Below are positions 1-5,026 of a DNA stretch of 5,141 nt, in pieces. Origin of the DNA: an uncultured Clostridium sp. (GTDB lineage Bacteria > Bacillota > Clostridia > TANB77 > CAG-508); contig CAMSEX010000094.1 in the NCBI GenBank assembly GCA_947057875.1, positions 1 through 5,141 of the forward strand. The letters run 5' to 3'. The translations under genes were made by a program, and so were the position numbers. The notes under the pieces are model-generated. The model saw only the letters and a list, made by a program, of their open reading frames with translations, was not told where the DNA came from and ran no database searches. How positions within the stretch are numbered: the stretch's first letter is position 1; every line of letters starts with the position of its first letter.

Positions 1-33
1 TGACTGGAGTTCAGACGTGTGCTCTTCCGATCT
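1..33 (+). other. Illumina TruSeq adapter contamination at contig end
   Basis: These 33 bases match the Illumina TruSeq read-2 adapter, ending in the diagnostic GCTCTTCCGATCT. They are a library artefact, not genome. Genomic sequence begins at about base 34. In the reading frame of the downstream gene the adapter encodes V-L-F-R-S, a peptide familiar as contamination in public protein databases, and its GTG at 19 mimics a start codon. Identification is from memory of the adapter sequence; the match is full length. Confidence 0.97.
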
Positions 34-870
34 GTCATTGATAAATTAAAAAAAAGAGGAAAAAAGAAAATTCGCCAGCCAGAAAATAAAAGTGATATTC
101 CCATTGGCAAATGGGTAAAATGTGAAAAATGTGGAGAAATTTTATACAAAGAAGATTTCCATAAAAATCATAGTGTTTGTATGAGTTGTGGACATCATTT
201 TCGCTTGTCCGCTAGGCGTAGAATTTGGCAAACATTGGATGAAAACTCATTTGAAGCTTTTGATTTGCATTTGAAGACTGTCAATCCATTGGAAATGGAA
301 GATTACATGTCAAAGTTAAAAGGCTTGCAGGAAAAGTTAGGTATGGATGATGCAGTTGTTTGTGGCACAGGAAAAATCAATGGAGAAAAAGTTGTGATTT
401 GTGTGATGGATGGAAATTTCTTAATGGGAAGTATGGGAAGTGTTGTTGGAGAAAAAATTACATATTCCATTGAGCAAGCCATTGAACAAAAATTGCCACT
501 TATTATTTTTTCTGTATCAGGTGGAGCGCGCATGCAAGAAGGTATTATTTCATTGATGCAAATGGCGAAAACGTCAAGTGCTATTGCTAAATTAAATAAA
601 GCAGGTGGATTATTTATTTCAGTTTTGACAGATCCAACGTATGGCGGAGTAACGGCAAGTTTTGCATCTTTGGGAGATATTATCTTGGCTGAGCCAAATG
701 CCATGATTGGTTTTGCAGGAAAACGTGTGATTAAACAAACCATTGGGGAAGAGTTGCCAGAAGGTTTTCAGACGGCAGAGTTTTTGTTAGAACATGGTTT
801 TGTAGATAAAATTGTAGAACGAAAAGAAATGAAAGAGACACTTTATAAATTAATAAAGTTTAATCAATAG
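34..870 (+). CDS. accD: Acetyl-CoA carboxylase carboxyltransferase subunit beta (5' truncated)
   Basis: This is the beta subunit of the cytoplasmic acetyl-CoA carboxyltransferase. With AccA it moves the carboxyl group from carboxybiotin on the carrier protein to acetyl-CoA, giving malonyl-CoA for fatty-acid synthesis. Counting the codon at 34 as residue 1, a four-cysteine zinc finger is visible (C30, C33, C49, C52), typical of bacterial AccD. The crotonase-like carboxyltransferase core follows, with the oxyanion-hole motif SGGARMQEG at about 162-170 and the conserved LAEPNAMIGFAG near 218-229. About 278 residues remain, close to the usual length, so probably only a few N-terminal residues are lost. 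The GTG at 19 that opens the frame lies in adapter sequence and is not the true start. The stop overlaps the start of the accA ribosome binding site, implying one transcript with translational coupling. Confidence 0.95.
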   Translation, partial: VIDKLKKRGKKKIRQPENKSDIPIGKWVKCEKCGEILYKEDFHKNHSVCMSCGHHFRLSARRRIWQTLDENSFEAFDLHLKTVNPLEMEDYMSKLKGLQEKLGMDDAVVCGTGKINGEKVVICVMDGNFLMGSMGSVVGEKITYSIEQAIEQKLPLIIFSVSGGARMQEGIISLMQMAKTSSAIAKLNKAGGLFISVLTDPTYGGVTASFASLGDIILAEPNAMIGFAGKRVIKQTIGEELPEGFQTAEFLLEHGFVDKIVERKEMKETLYKLIKFNQ

Positions 871-878
871 GAGGTGAT
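869..878 (+). promoter_or_regulatory. Perfect Shine-Dalgarno site that fixes the accA start at a TTG
   Basis: AGGAGGTGAT is an uninterrupted complement to the 3' end of 16S rRNA. The GTG at 874 and ATG at 877 fall inside or against this site and cannot serve as efficient starts. The TTG at 883 is 8 bases past the AGGAGG core, a standard spacing. The site begins within the accD stop codon. Confidence 0.85.
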
Positions 879-882
879 GAGA

Positions 883-1698
883 TTGCCAGAAGATAAGAAA
901 AAATTAACTGCTTGGGATAGAGTAAGCCTTGCAAGAAACGCTAAGCGCCCAACTGCACTAGATTACATAAATATTATTTTTGATGATTTTTTAGAACTCC
1001 ATGGAGATAGATTATATAGTGATGATGGTGCAATGGTTTGTGGTTTGGCGAACATTGGCAAGCAGAATTTTACGATTATTGCAGAGCAAAAAGGTAGAAA
1101 TACAAAGGAAAATATTAAGCGTAATTTTGGAATGCCAAATCCAGAAAGTTACAGAAAAGCGATTAGGCTTATGAAGCAAGCAGAAAAGTTTAACCGACCA
1201 ATTGTTACTTTTATTGACACAAAAGGTGCTTATCCAGGAATTGAGGCAGAGCAGAGAGGGCAAGGCGAGGCGATTGCCAAGAGCATGATGGAAATGGCAA
1301 TCCTAAAAACGCCAATTATTTGTATTGTGATTGGAGAAGGTTCAAGTGGTGGAGCGCTCGCAATTGGTGTGGGTGACGAAATTGTTATGTTAGAAAATGC
1401 GGTATATTCAGTGCTTTCACCAGAAGGTTTTTCAAGTATTTTATGGAAAGATGGCAAACGAGTCAAAGAAGCAGCAGAAAAAATGAAAATGACAGCACAG
1501 GATTTGAAAAAGTTAAAAGTGGTTGACAAAATTATTGATGAGCCAGAAGGTGGTGCTCAAAAGGATTTAGAAGGTGTTGCAGAAAATATGAAAAAAACAA
1601 TTTTATCAGCGACAAAAAAATTAGCCAAAAAGTCGAAAGACGAATTGGTGCAAGATAGATATCAAAAGTTTAGAAAAATGGGAGAGTATACCCAATAA
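883..1698 (+). CDS. accA: Acetyl-CoA carboxylase carboxyltransferase subunit alpha
   Basis: This is the alpha subunit of the carboxyltransferase, partner of AccD in making malonyl-CoA in the cytoplasm. With the TTG start it is 271 residues. An N-terminal segment containing AWDRVSLARN and RPTALDYI (residues 10-29) leads into the crotonase-like fold. DTKGAYPG at 112-119 and GEGSSGGALAIG at 151-162 are the family hallmarks, the latter forming the acyl-CoA/oxyanion site, followed by YSVLSPEGFSSILWKD. It belongs to the shorter AccA form lacking a long N-terminal helical extension, common in clostridia. The TTG start is chosen from the position of the Shine-Dalgarno site; upstream GTG and ATG codons would add three residues but lie within that site. 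It sits 12 bases after accD and 21 before fabI, all co-directional. Confidence 0.95.
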   Translation: MPEDKKKLTAWDRVSLARNAKRPTALDYINIIFDDFLELHGDRLYSDDGAMVCGLANIGKQNFTIIAEQKGRNTKENIKRNFGMPNPESYRKAIRLMKQAEKFNRPIVTFIDTKGAYPGIEAEQRGQGEAIAKSMMEMAILKTPIICIVIGEGSSGGALAIGVGDEIVMLENAVYSVLSPEGFSSILWKDGKRVKEAAEKMKMTAQDLKKLKVVDKIIDEPEGGAQKDLEGVAENMKKTILSATKKLAKKSKDELVQDRYQKFRKMGEYTQ

Positions 1699-1719
1699 AA
1701 TTTTAAGGAGGATTTGAAA

Positions 1720-2490
1720 ATGATTTTAAAAGATAAAACAATTTTGATTATGGGAATTCGAAACAAATGGAGTATTGCATATGGTGCAGCTAAGTCTGCA
1801 TTTGACCAAGGAGCAAAAGTGATTTTTACTTTTATGGGAGAAGATAATCGAGATAAAATTGAAGAATTAATTTCAGAATTTGGTAAGGCAAAAGCTTATA
1901 GTTGTGATGCTTCAAAAGATAGTGATTTAGAGAATTTATTTGACAATGTTAAGAAAGATTTTGGTAAAATTGATGGAATTGTGCATTGTATTGCACATGC
2001 TTTTACAGAAGATTTACATAATCCATTTGTAGAAACGAGTAAAGAAGGTTATTCACATGCTGTTGATGTTAGTAGCTATACGTTTGTTGCAACTGCTAGA
2101 ATTGCGAAAGAAAAAGATGTTTTGGCGGAAGATGCAAGTTTAGTAAGTTTGACCTATCATGGTTCTACGAAAGTGTTGCCGAATTACAATGTAATGGGAG
2201 TTGCAAAAGCAGCGTTAGAATGCAGTGTGCGTTATTTAGCGGATAATTTAGGACCAATGGGAATTCGTGTAAATGCTGTTTCTGCAGGACCAATTAAAAC
2301 ATTGTCAGCAAAAGGAATAAAAGATTTTGGTTCGATTTTAGATGTGGTAGAAGAAAAAGCCCCACTTAGAAGAAATGTAACCAAAGAACAAGTAGGAGAT
2401 AGTGTGACATTTTTGCTAAGTTCAATGTCAAGTGCAGTAACTGGACAAATTATTTATGCCGATAGTGGATACAACATTATGGGAATTTAA
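1720..2490 (+). CDS. fabI: Enoyl-[acyl-carrier-protein] reductase, FabI type
   Basis: FabI reduces the trans-2-enoyl-ACP double bond with NAD(P)H, the last step of each fatty-acid elongation round. The 256-residue length is typical. It is a short-chain-dehydrogenase fold with a FabI-style nucleotide loop, GIRNKWSIAYG at 12-22. The catalytic pair appears as Y146, Y156 and K163 in Y-x6-K (YNVMGVAK), the spacing that separates FabI from the Y-x3-K of FabG or FabL. SAGPIKTL at 188-195 and F203 line the substrate/inhibitor pocket. The position equivalent to E. coli Gly93 is alanine (A92), as in Staphylococcus FabI. The ATG at 1720 is chosen because AAGGAGG at 1705-1711 is 8 bases upstream; a TTG at 1714 is too close. 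It ends the fatty-acid cluster. The family is known as the triclosan target, and no classical resistance substitution is evident. Confidence 0.95.
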   Translation: MILKDKTILIMGIRNKWSIAYGAAKSAFDQGAKVIFTFMGEDNRDKIEELISEFGKAKAYSCDASKDSDLENLFDNVKKDFGKIDGIVHCIAHAFTEDLHNPFVETSKEGYSHAVDVSSYTFVATARIAKEKDVLAEDASLVSLTYHGSTKVLPNYNVMGVAKAALECSVRYLADNLGPMGIRVNAVSAGPIKTLSAKGIKDFGSILDVVEEKAPLRRNVTKEQVGDSVTFLLSSMSSAVTGQIIYADSGYNIMGI

Positions 2491-2513
2491 AAGTGTAAAA
2501 AGTGTGTTATAGG

Positions 2514-2543
2514 AAAAAATTCGTAGTTTGTGCTACGGATTTT
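2514..2543. terminator. Probable bidirectional intrinsic terminator
   Basis: The arms AATTCGTAG (2518-2526) and CTACGGATT (2533-2541) pair over nine positions with one G-U, around a TTTGTG loop, and flanking A and T runs extend the stem. Read leftward, the hairpin is followed by six T residues, a good terminator for the XRE gene whose stop codon it overlaps. Read rightward, the T tract is shorter (TTTTAGC), so termination after fabI may be less complete. It lies between two convergent genes. Confidence 0.7.
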
Positions 2544-2901
2544 AGCTTATTTTCTTTTTTCTTTTTATTGTAATCAAATTATCTTTTAGAATGTATCTTG
2601 CATAATCATCAATTTGTTTTCTTTGCTCATCTGTGATATTCACATAGTCTCTGACAAAAAGACCAGTGAATATTTTATCATGATGACAATCTAGTTTTCC
2701 AGGTTTTCGAATATCGGATTTGCACAGCAAATAATCAAGTGAAACATCGAAAAAGTCGGCTAATCTAGAAGCGTCTTTTGTATCAAGTCTTCTTTTTTCT
2801 TTTTCGTACAGTCCAATGGCCTGTGAAGTAACGCCTAAAATTTTGCCAATATCGGTTTGGTTCAGGCGATTTTCTTCTCTTAATTGTTTTATTCTATTCA
2901 T
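2542..2901 (-). CDS. XRE-family (Cro/cI-type) transcriptional regulator, 119 aa
   Basis: This is a likely DNA-binding repressor acting in the cytoplasm as a dimer. Residues 1-58 form a complete HTH_3 domain (begins MNRIKQLREENRLNQ). The positioning helix is near 15-22 and the recognition helix near 25-34 (TSQAIGLYEKE), closing with LADFFDVSLDYLL. The tail of about 60 residues ends in a basic lysine run and includes ITDEQRKQIDDYARYIL, a tail type seen on many clostridial XRE regulators and probably used for dimerisation. The ATG at 2901 is preferred over the in-frame codon at 2940 because GGAGG lies 7 bases upstream and the longer form would run back through the promoter. It is divergent from the second XRE gene, and a dyad in the spacer of its own promoter suggests autorepression. 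Its target genes are unknown. Confidence 0.88.
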   Translation of the reverse strand: MNRIKQLREENRLNQTDIGKILGVTSQAIGLYEKEKRRLDTKDASRLADFFDVSLDYLLCKSDIRKPGKLDCHHDKIFTGLFVRDYVNITDEQRKQIDDYARYILKDNLITIKRKKKIS

Positions 2902-2928
2902 AAAAGTGCCTCCATTTAGTATATGATT

Positions 2929-2957
2929 ATTATAAAACAAAAAGTTTAATTTGTAAA
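2929..2957 (-). promoter_or_regulatory. Sigma-A-type promoter of the leftward XRE gene
   Basis: On the minus strand TTTACA (2952-2957) and TATAAT (2929-2934) are separated by exactly 17 bases, one mismatch from consensus. Transcription should start about 20 bases before the ATG at 2901. The spacer contains the dyad AAAC-N5-GTTT, so a bound repressor would block polymerase. Confidence 0.8.
2935..2947. promoter_or_regulatory. Operator-like dyad O1 (AAAC-AAAAA-GTTT)
   Basis: This is a perfect 4+4 inverted repeat with a 5-base centre, occupying the spacer of the leftward promoter and abutting its -10 box. The same arms and centre length recur three more times before the rightward gene. An overlapping dyad of reversed arms, GTTTA-N5-TAAAC at 2944-2958, covers the -35 box and could be an alternative reading. 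Confidence 0.6.
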
Positions 2958-2995
2958 CAGTAAATAAAATATTTTCTTACAACTGCAAGTGTTTA

Positions 2996-3008
2996 AAACG
3001 ATAAGTTT
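2996..3008. promoter_or_regulatory. Operator-like dyad O2 (AAAC-GATAA-GTTT)
   Basis: This dyad has the same architecture as the others. Here the arms extend to five paired bases (AAAAC 2995-2999 and GTTTT 3005-3009). It lies between the two promoters, about 20 bases upstream of the rightward -35 box, where a bound protein could bridge sites or act on either promoter. Confidence 0.6.
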
Positions 3009-3027
3009 TGAATGGCAAAAAAAGGTA

Positions 3028-3056
3028 TTGACAACAAACTTATTGTTTGATAATAT
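3028..3056 (+). promoter_or_regulatory. Sigma-A-type promoter of the rightward XRE gene
   Basis: A consensus TTGACA (3028-3033) stands 17 bases before TAATAT (3051-3056); overlapping alternatives GATAAT and TATAAA fit the spacing less well. Transcription should start near 3063-3065, giving a leader of about 35 bases. A dyad fills the spacer and another covers the start of transcription, so this strong promoter is probably kept repressed. Confidence 0.8.
3036..3048. promoter_or_regulatory. Operator-like dyad O3 (AAAC-TTATT-GTTT)
   Basis: The arms extend to five bases (CAAAC 3035-3039 and GTTTG 3045-3049). It lies wholly in the 17-bp spacer of the rightward promoter, mirroring O1 in the leftward promoter. 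Confidence 0.65.
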
Positions 3057-3064
3057 AAATATAG

Positions 3065-3077
3065 AAACGAATTGTTT
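3065..3077. promoter_or_regulatory. Operator-like dyad O4 (AAAC-GAATT-GTTT)
   Basis: This is the fourth copy of the dyad, placed at about +1 to +13 of the rightward transcript and just upstream of the AGGAGG at 3085-3090. Occupancy here would obstruct promoter clearance. Confidence 0.6.
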
Positions 3078-3097
3078 GTAGAAGAGGAGGGAGCGTC

Positions 3098-3322
3098 ATG
3101 AAAACTTTAAAACAATTAAGAGAAAGTAAAGGGCTTACACAAAAACAAGCATCTGAAATCCTTGAAATTACAAAAGAATATTTATCTATGGTAGAAAGGG
3201 CAGAAAGAAATCCAAGTGATCATCTAAAAGAATTAATGGCGAAGTTATATGGAATACCTATAACGGATATTTTTTTGTCCATACAAGAAACAAAGAGTTT
3301 CAAAAAATGGAAGGATGAATAA
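3098..3322 (+). CDS. Small XRE-family (Cro-like) regulator, 74 aa
   Basis: This is a single helix-turn-helix protein. MKTLKQLRESKGLTQKQASE opens the domain, the recognition helix lies near residues 25-34 (TKEYLSMVERAE), and residues to about 60 close the fold (LAKLYGIPITDIF type ending). A 14-residue tail rich in lysine completes it, so there is no room for an effector domain. Small proteins of this shape act as Cro-like repressors in phages and integrative elements or as stand-alone regulators. The ATG is supported by AGGAGG 7 bases upstream and by the strong promoter with dyads before it. It is divergent from the 119-aa XRE gene. A degenerate coding remnant follows directly, suggesting it once controlled or preceded a cargo gene. 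Exact function is not recognisable. Confidence 0.85.
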   Translation: MKTLKQLRESKGLTQKQASEILEITKEYLSMVERAERNPSDHLKELMAKLYGIPITDIFLSIQETKSFKKWKDE

Positions 3323-3679
3323 TCTGTATACATAAAAGATTGGAATGAAACAGGATCTGTTATCTTATTTCAAGTGATTATGTACTAAGTAGTGGATTAG
3401 ATTGTGCAGAAAATATATTGACAGAGAGGACATTAATGTTTATTCTGCTGATAATTGAGTGATACTGCTTTAATGGTTGCAAACAAATTCATATTGGAAT
3501 AAATATGCAAGTGGAGTTATAGGGGCTACTACAACTAGTGGAGCAATTTATGTAAGGAATGTTGAAAATCTAACTTCTTATTTTATGTGTTTTCAATTTT
3601 TTTAGAGTATCAAGATGAGTTATATTTTCCACATAGAAGTTCTTGGAATGGAACAGTTTGGGATTTAACTAATGAATAG
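3323..3679 (+). pseudogene. Frame-broken coding remnant, family not recognised
   Basis: No intact ORF lies between the XRE stop and the yraN stop, but protein-like segments succeed one another on the plus strand in alternating frames. They are SVYIKDWNETGSVILF (from 3323), SSDYVLSSGLDCAENI (from 3370), IDREDINVYSADN (3417-3455, then TGA), SDTALMVANKFILE (3458-3499), KYASGVIGATTTSGAIYVRN (from 3501), and a last piece with YFPHRSSWNGTVWDLTNE ending at the TAG at 3677. Each break needs one base: four apparent deletions (about 3370, 3417, 3456 and the T run 3597-3603) and one extra T at 3500. Joined, they give roughly 115 residues without a stop. The Ser/Thr/Gly/aromatic-rich make-up suggests an extracellular or beta-rich protein, but this is a guess. 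Frame-hopping can create false continuity, so confidence is moderate. The 5' part appears missing. Confidence 0.5.
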
Positions 3680-3747
3680 AAAAAATATGGCAAAACAAAT
3701 TTTATGTTTTTTGGTAATAAAATATAAAAATTAGGAAATTTTTGCAT

Positions 3748-3776
3748 AAGGCGCACAGGGAATCTGTGCCCTTTTT
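3748..3776 (+). terminator. Rho-independent terminator ending the regulatory island
   Basis: GCACAG (3753-3758) and CTGTGC (3764-3769) pair perfectly around GGAAT. AAGG and CCTT extend the stem to ten pairs with one bulged C, and a T5 tract follows at 3772-3776. The polarity is plus strand, so it ends transcription from the rightward XRE gene and remnant. In the minus direction the tract after the stem is poor (TTATGC), though the hairpin could still slow transcription leaving yraN. Confidence 0.8.
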
Positions 3777-3777
3777 A

Positions 3778-4131
3778 TTACCACAATGTATTTTTAATAT
3801 GTTGGATATAAAATGTTTCATTTTTTAGGTATAATTCTATAACATCAAAACGCACAAGGCAATTTTCTAGTCTATTTGTGTGAAGGTAAAATTCAGTTGC
3901 TTTTTTTATATGCTTTTTCTTGTATTCTGTAACAGCCTCGCGTGCCTCTCCATATTGCTTAGAACATCGTGTTTTTACTTCAATAAAAACTAATTCATTT
4001 TGGTTATTGGCAATGATATCAATTTCACCAGACTTGCATCTGAAGTTTTTTCTTACAATAGAATAATCTTGGCTTTCCAAATAATGGCAAGCTGCATTTT
4101 CTCCTTTTTTCCCTAATTCTGATTTAGTCAC
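3778..4131 (-). CDS. yraN: UPF0102 family protein YraN (predicted nuclease fold)
   Basis: This 117-residue protein is a full-length UPF0102/YraN member. Members have a restriction-endonuclease-like fold; the cellular role is not firmly established, though the gene is often near dprA and comM and a nuclease function is inferred. Visible motifs are the N-terminal GKKGENAACHYLE (7-19), GEIDII (35-40) and VFIEVKTR (48-55). These supply E11, E36, D38, E51 and K53, consistent with a PD-(D/E)xK-type active site. The start is the GTG at 4131: AAAAGGAG at 4138-4145 lies 6 bases upstream, inside the end of dprA. The reading frame overlaps the dprA stop by 8 bases, indicating translational coupling. It is the last gene of the leftward cluster in this window. 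Confidence 0.9.
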   Translation of the reverse strand: MTKSELGKKGENAACHYLESQDYSIVRKNFRCKSGEIDIIANNQNELVFIEVKTRCSKQYGEAREAVTEYKKKHIKKATEFYLHTNRLENCLVRFDVIELYLKNETFYIQHIKNTLW

Positions 4132-5026
4132 TTTTTTCTCCTTTTAAATAATATCCTGAGCCGATTTCTTGGTCAATCAAACCTTCCAATTCCATGGTTA
4201 CCAACAAATTCAAAGTTTGGCGCAAATCTTTTGTTTGTGTTTGCTGCCTAATTTCTTCTGCTGATAAAGTTTTGTTTTTTAAGATTTTCACGATTTCTTG
4301 ATATTCCTTTTTTACTTCTAATGCAAAAATTGTTTCTTGTTTTGGAAGAATTTTTTTCCTCAATTTATGGGTAAACTGTGGAAAAAGTTTTAAAATATCT
4401 TCAATATCTGTTACTAATTTTGCTCCTGTTTGAATTAATTTATTGACGCCTATACCATATGGATTATCTAGTCTTCCGGGAAGTGCCATAACAATTTTTC
4501 CCTGTGAATAAGCATGTTTTGCAGTAACACTTGTTCCACTACGATGTGCTGCCTCAATTACTAAAACACCTTCTGATAATCCACTTACAATGCGATTTCT
4601 TTCTAAAAATCTTTCACTTTTTACGTCATCATTTGGTGGATATTCAGTAATTACGAGCCCATTTTGCAAGACAATTTGTTCAAATAATGGAAGATTTTCT
4701 TTTGGAAAAATATGCTCAAAACCACCAGCTAGAACGGCGATTGTTTCTCCTCCAAATTCTAAGACTGTTTTGTGTGCGATAGTGTCGGTTCCGATTGCCA
4801 TTCCGCTAACAATTGGAATATCATTTTGTACAATTTTTTGCGCAAAATTTTTGCAATTTTTCTTTCCATATTCTGTAATATTGCGTGTTCCAACAATTGC
4901 CAAACTAGGTTTTTTTAGCAAATCTATGTTTCCGACGGCATATAATTTGAGTGGAGGATTTTTGAGTTTACGCAATTTTTCAGGGTACATTTTATCATTA
5001 AAATTAATTACTTGTATTTCTCTCAT
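4124..5026 (-). CDS. dprA: DNA-processing protein DprA (Smf)
   Basis: DprA binds incoming single-stranded DNA in the cytoplasm, protects it and loads RecA during natural transformation. It is also widespread in bacteria not known to be competent. The 300 residues contain the Rossmann-like core with AIVGTRN (43-49), VSGMAIGTDTIAH (73-85), the conserved ERNRIVSGLS (142-151), RSGTSVTAKHA (162-172) and ALPGRLDNPYGIGVNKLI (181-198). A C-terminal winged-helix (DML1-like) segment follows, with LSAEEIRQ and LEGLIDQEIGSGYYLK. It lacks the roughly 60-residue N-terminal SAM-like domain of longer homologues, beginning just before the core with YPEKLRKLKNPP, a short form seen in various Firmicutes. The ATG shares an ATGA with the comM stop, so coupled translation is likely; its own AGGAG lies 12 bases upstream, a wide spacing. 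Confidence 0.95.
   Translation of the reverse strand: MREIQVINFNDKMYPEKLRKLKNPPLKLYAVGNIDLLKKPSLAIVGTRNITEYGKKNCKNFAQKIVQNDIPIVSGMAIGTDTIAHKTVLEFGGETIAVLAGGFEHIFPKENLPLFEQIVLQNGLVITEYPPNDDVKSERFLERNRIVSGLSEGVLVIEAAHRSGTSVTAKHAYSQGKIVMALPGRLDNPYGIGVNKLIQTGAKLVTDIEDILKLFPQFTHKLRKKILPKQETIFALEVKKEYQEIVKILKNKTLSAEEIRQQTQTKDLRQTLNLLVTMELEGLIDQEIGSGYYLKGEKSD

Noticed and set aside
303..743. Minus-strand ORF of 146 codons inside accD
   Set aside because: It is a shadow of the strongly conserved accD frame, with no ribosome binding site and no recognisable motif.
1012..1529. Two minus-strand ORFs inside accA
   Set aside because: Both are antisense shadows of accA, overlapping each other, with compositions unlike a real protein.
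2492..2507. Short AAGTGT direct repeat after fabI as an insertion-site duplication
   Set aside because: The repeat is six bases, adjacent, and has no matching copy at the other side of the island.
2902..2940. N-terminal extension of the 119-aa XRE protein to the in-frame codon at 2940
   Set aside because: The extension would begin upstream of the predicted transcription start and run through the -10 box; the GGAGG 7 bases before 2901 fits the shorter form, as does the HTH family start.
2542..3322. Toxin-antitoxin pair
   Set aside because: Both genes are HTH regulators and are divergent, not a tandem antitoxin-toxin operon; no toxin domain is visible in either or in the readable remnant.
3323..3777. 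Structured RNA or CRISPR array in the gene-free stretch
   Set aside because: There are no regular repeats and spacers and no extended helices beyond the terminator; the frame-broken coding remnant explains most of it.
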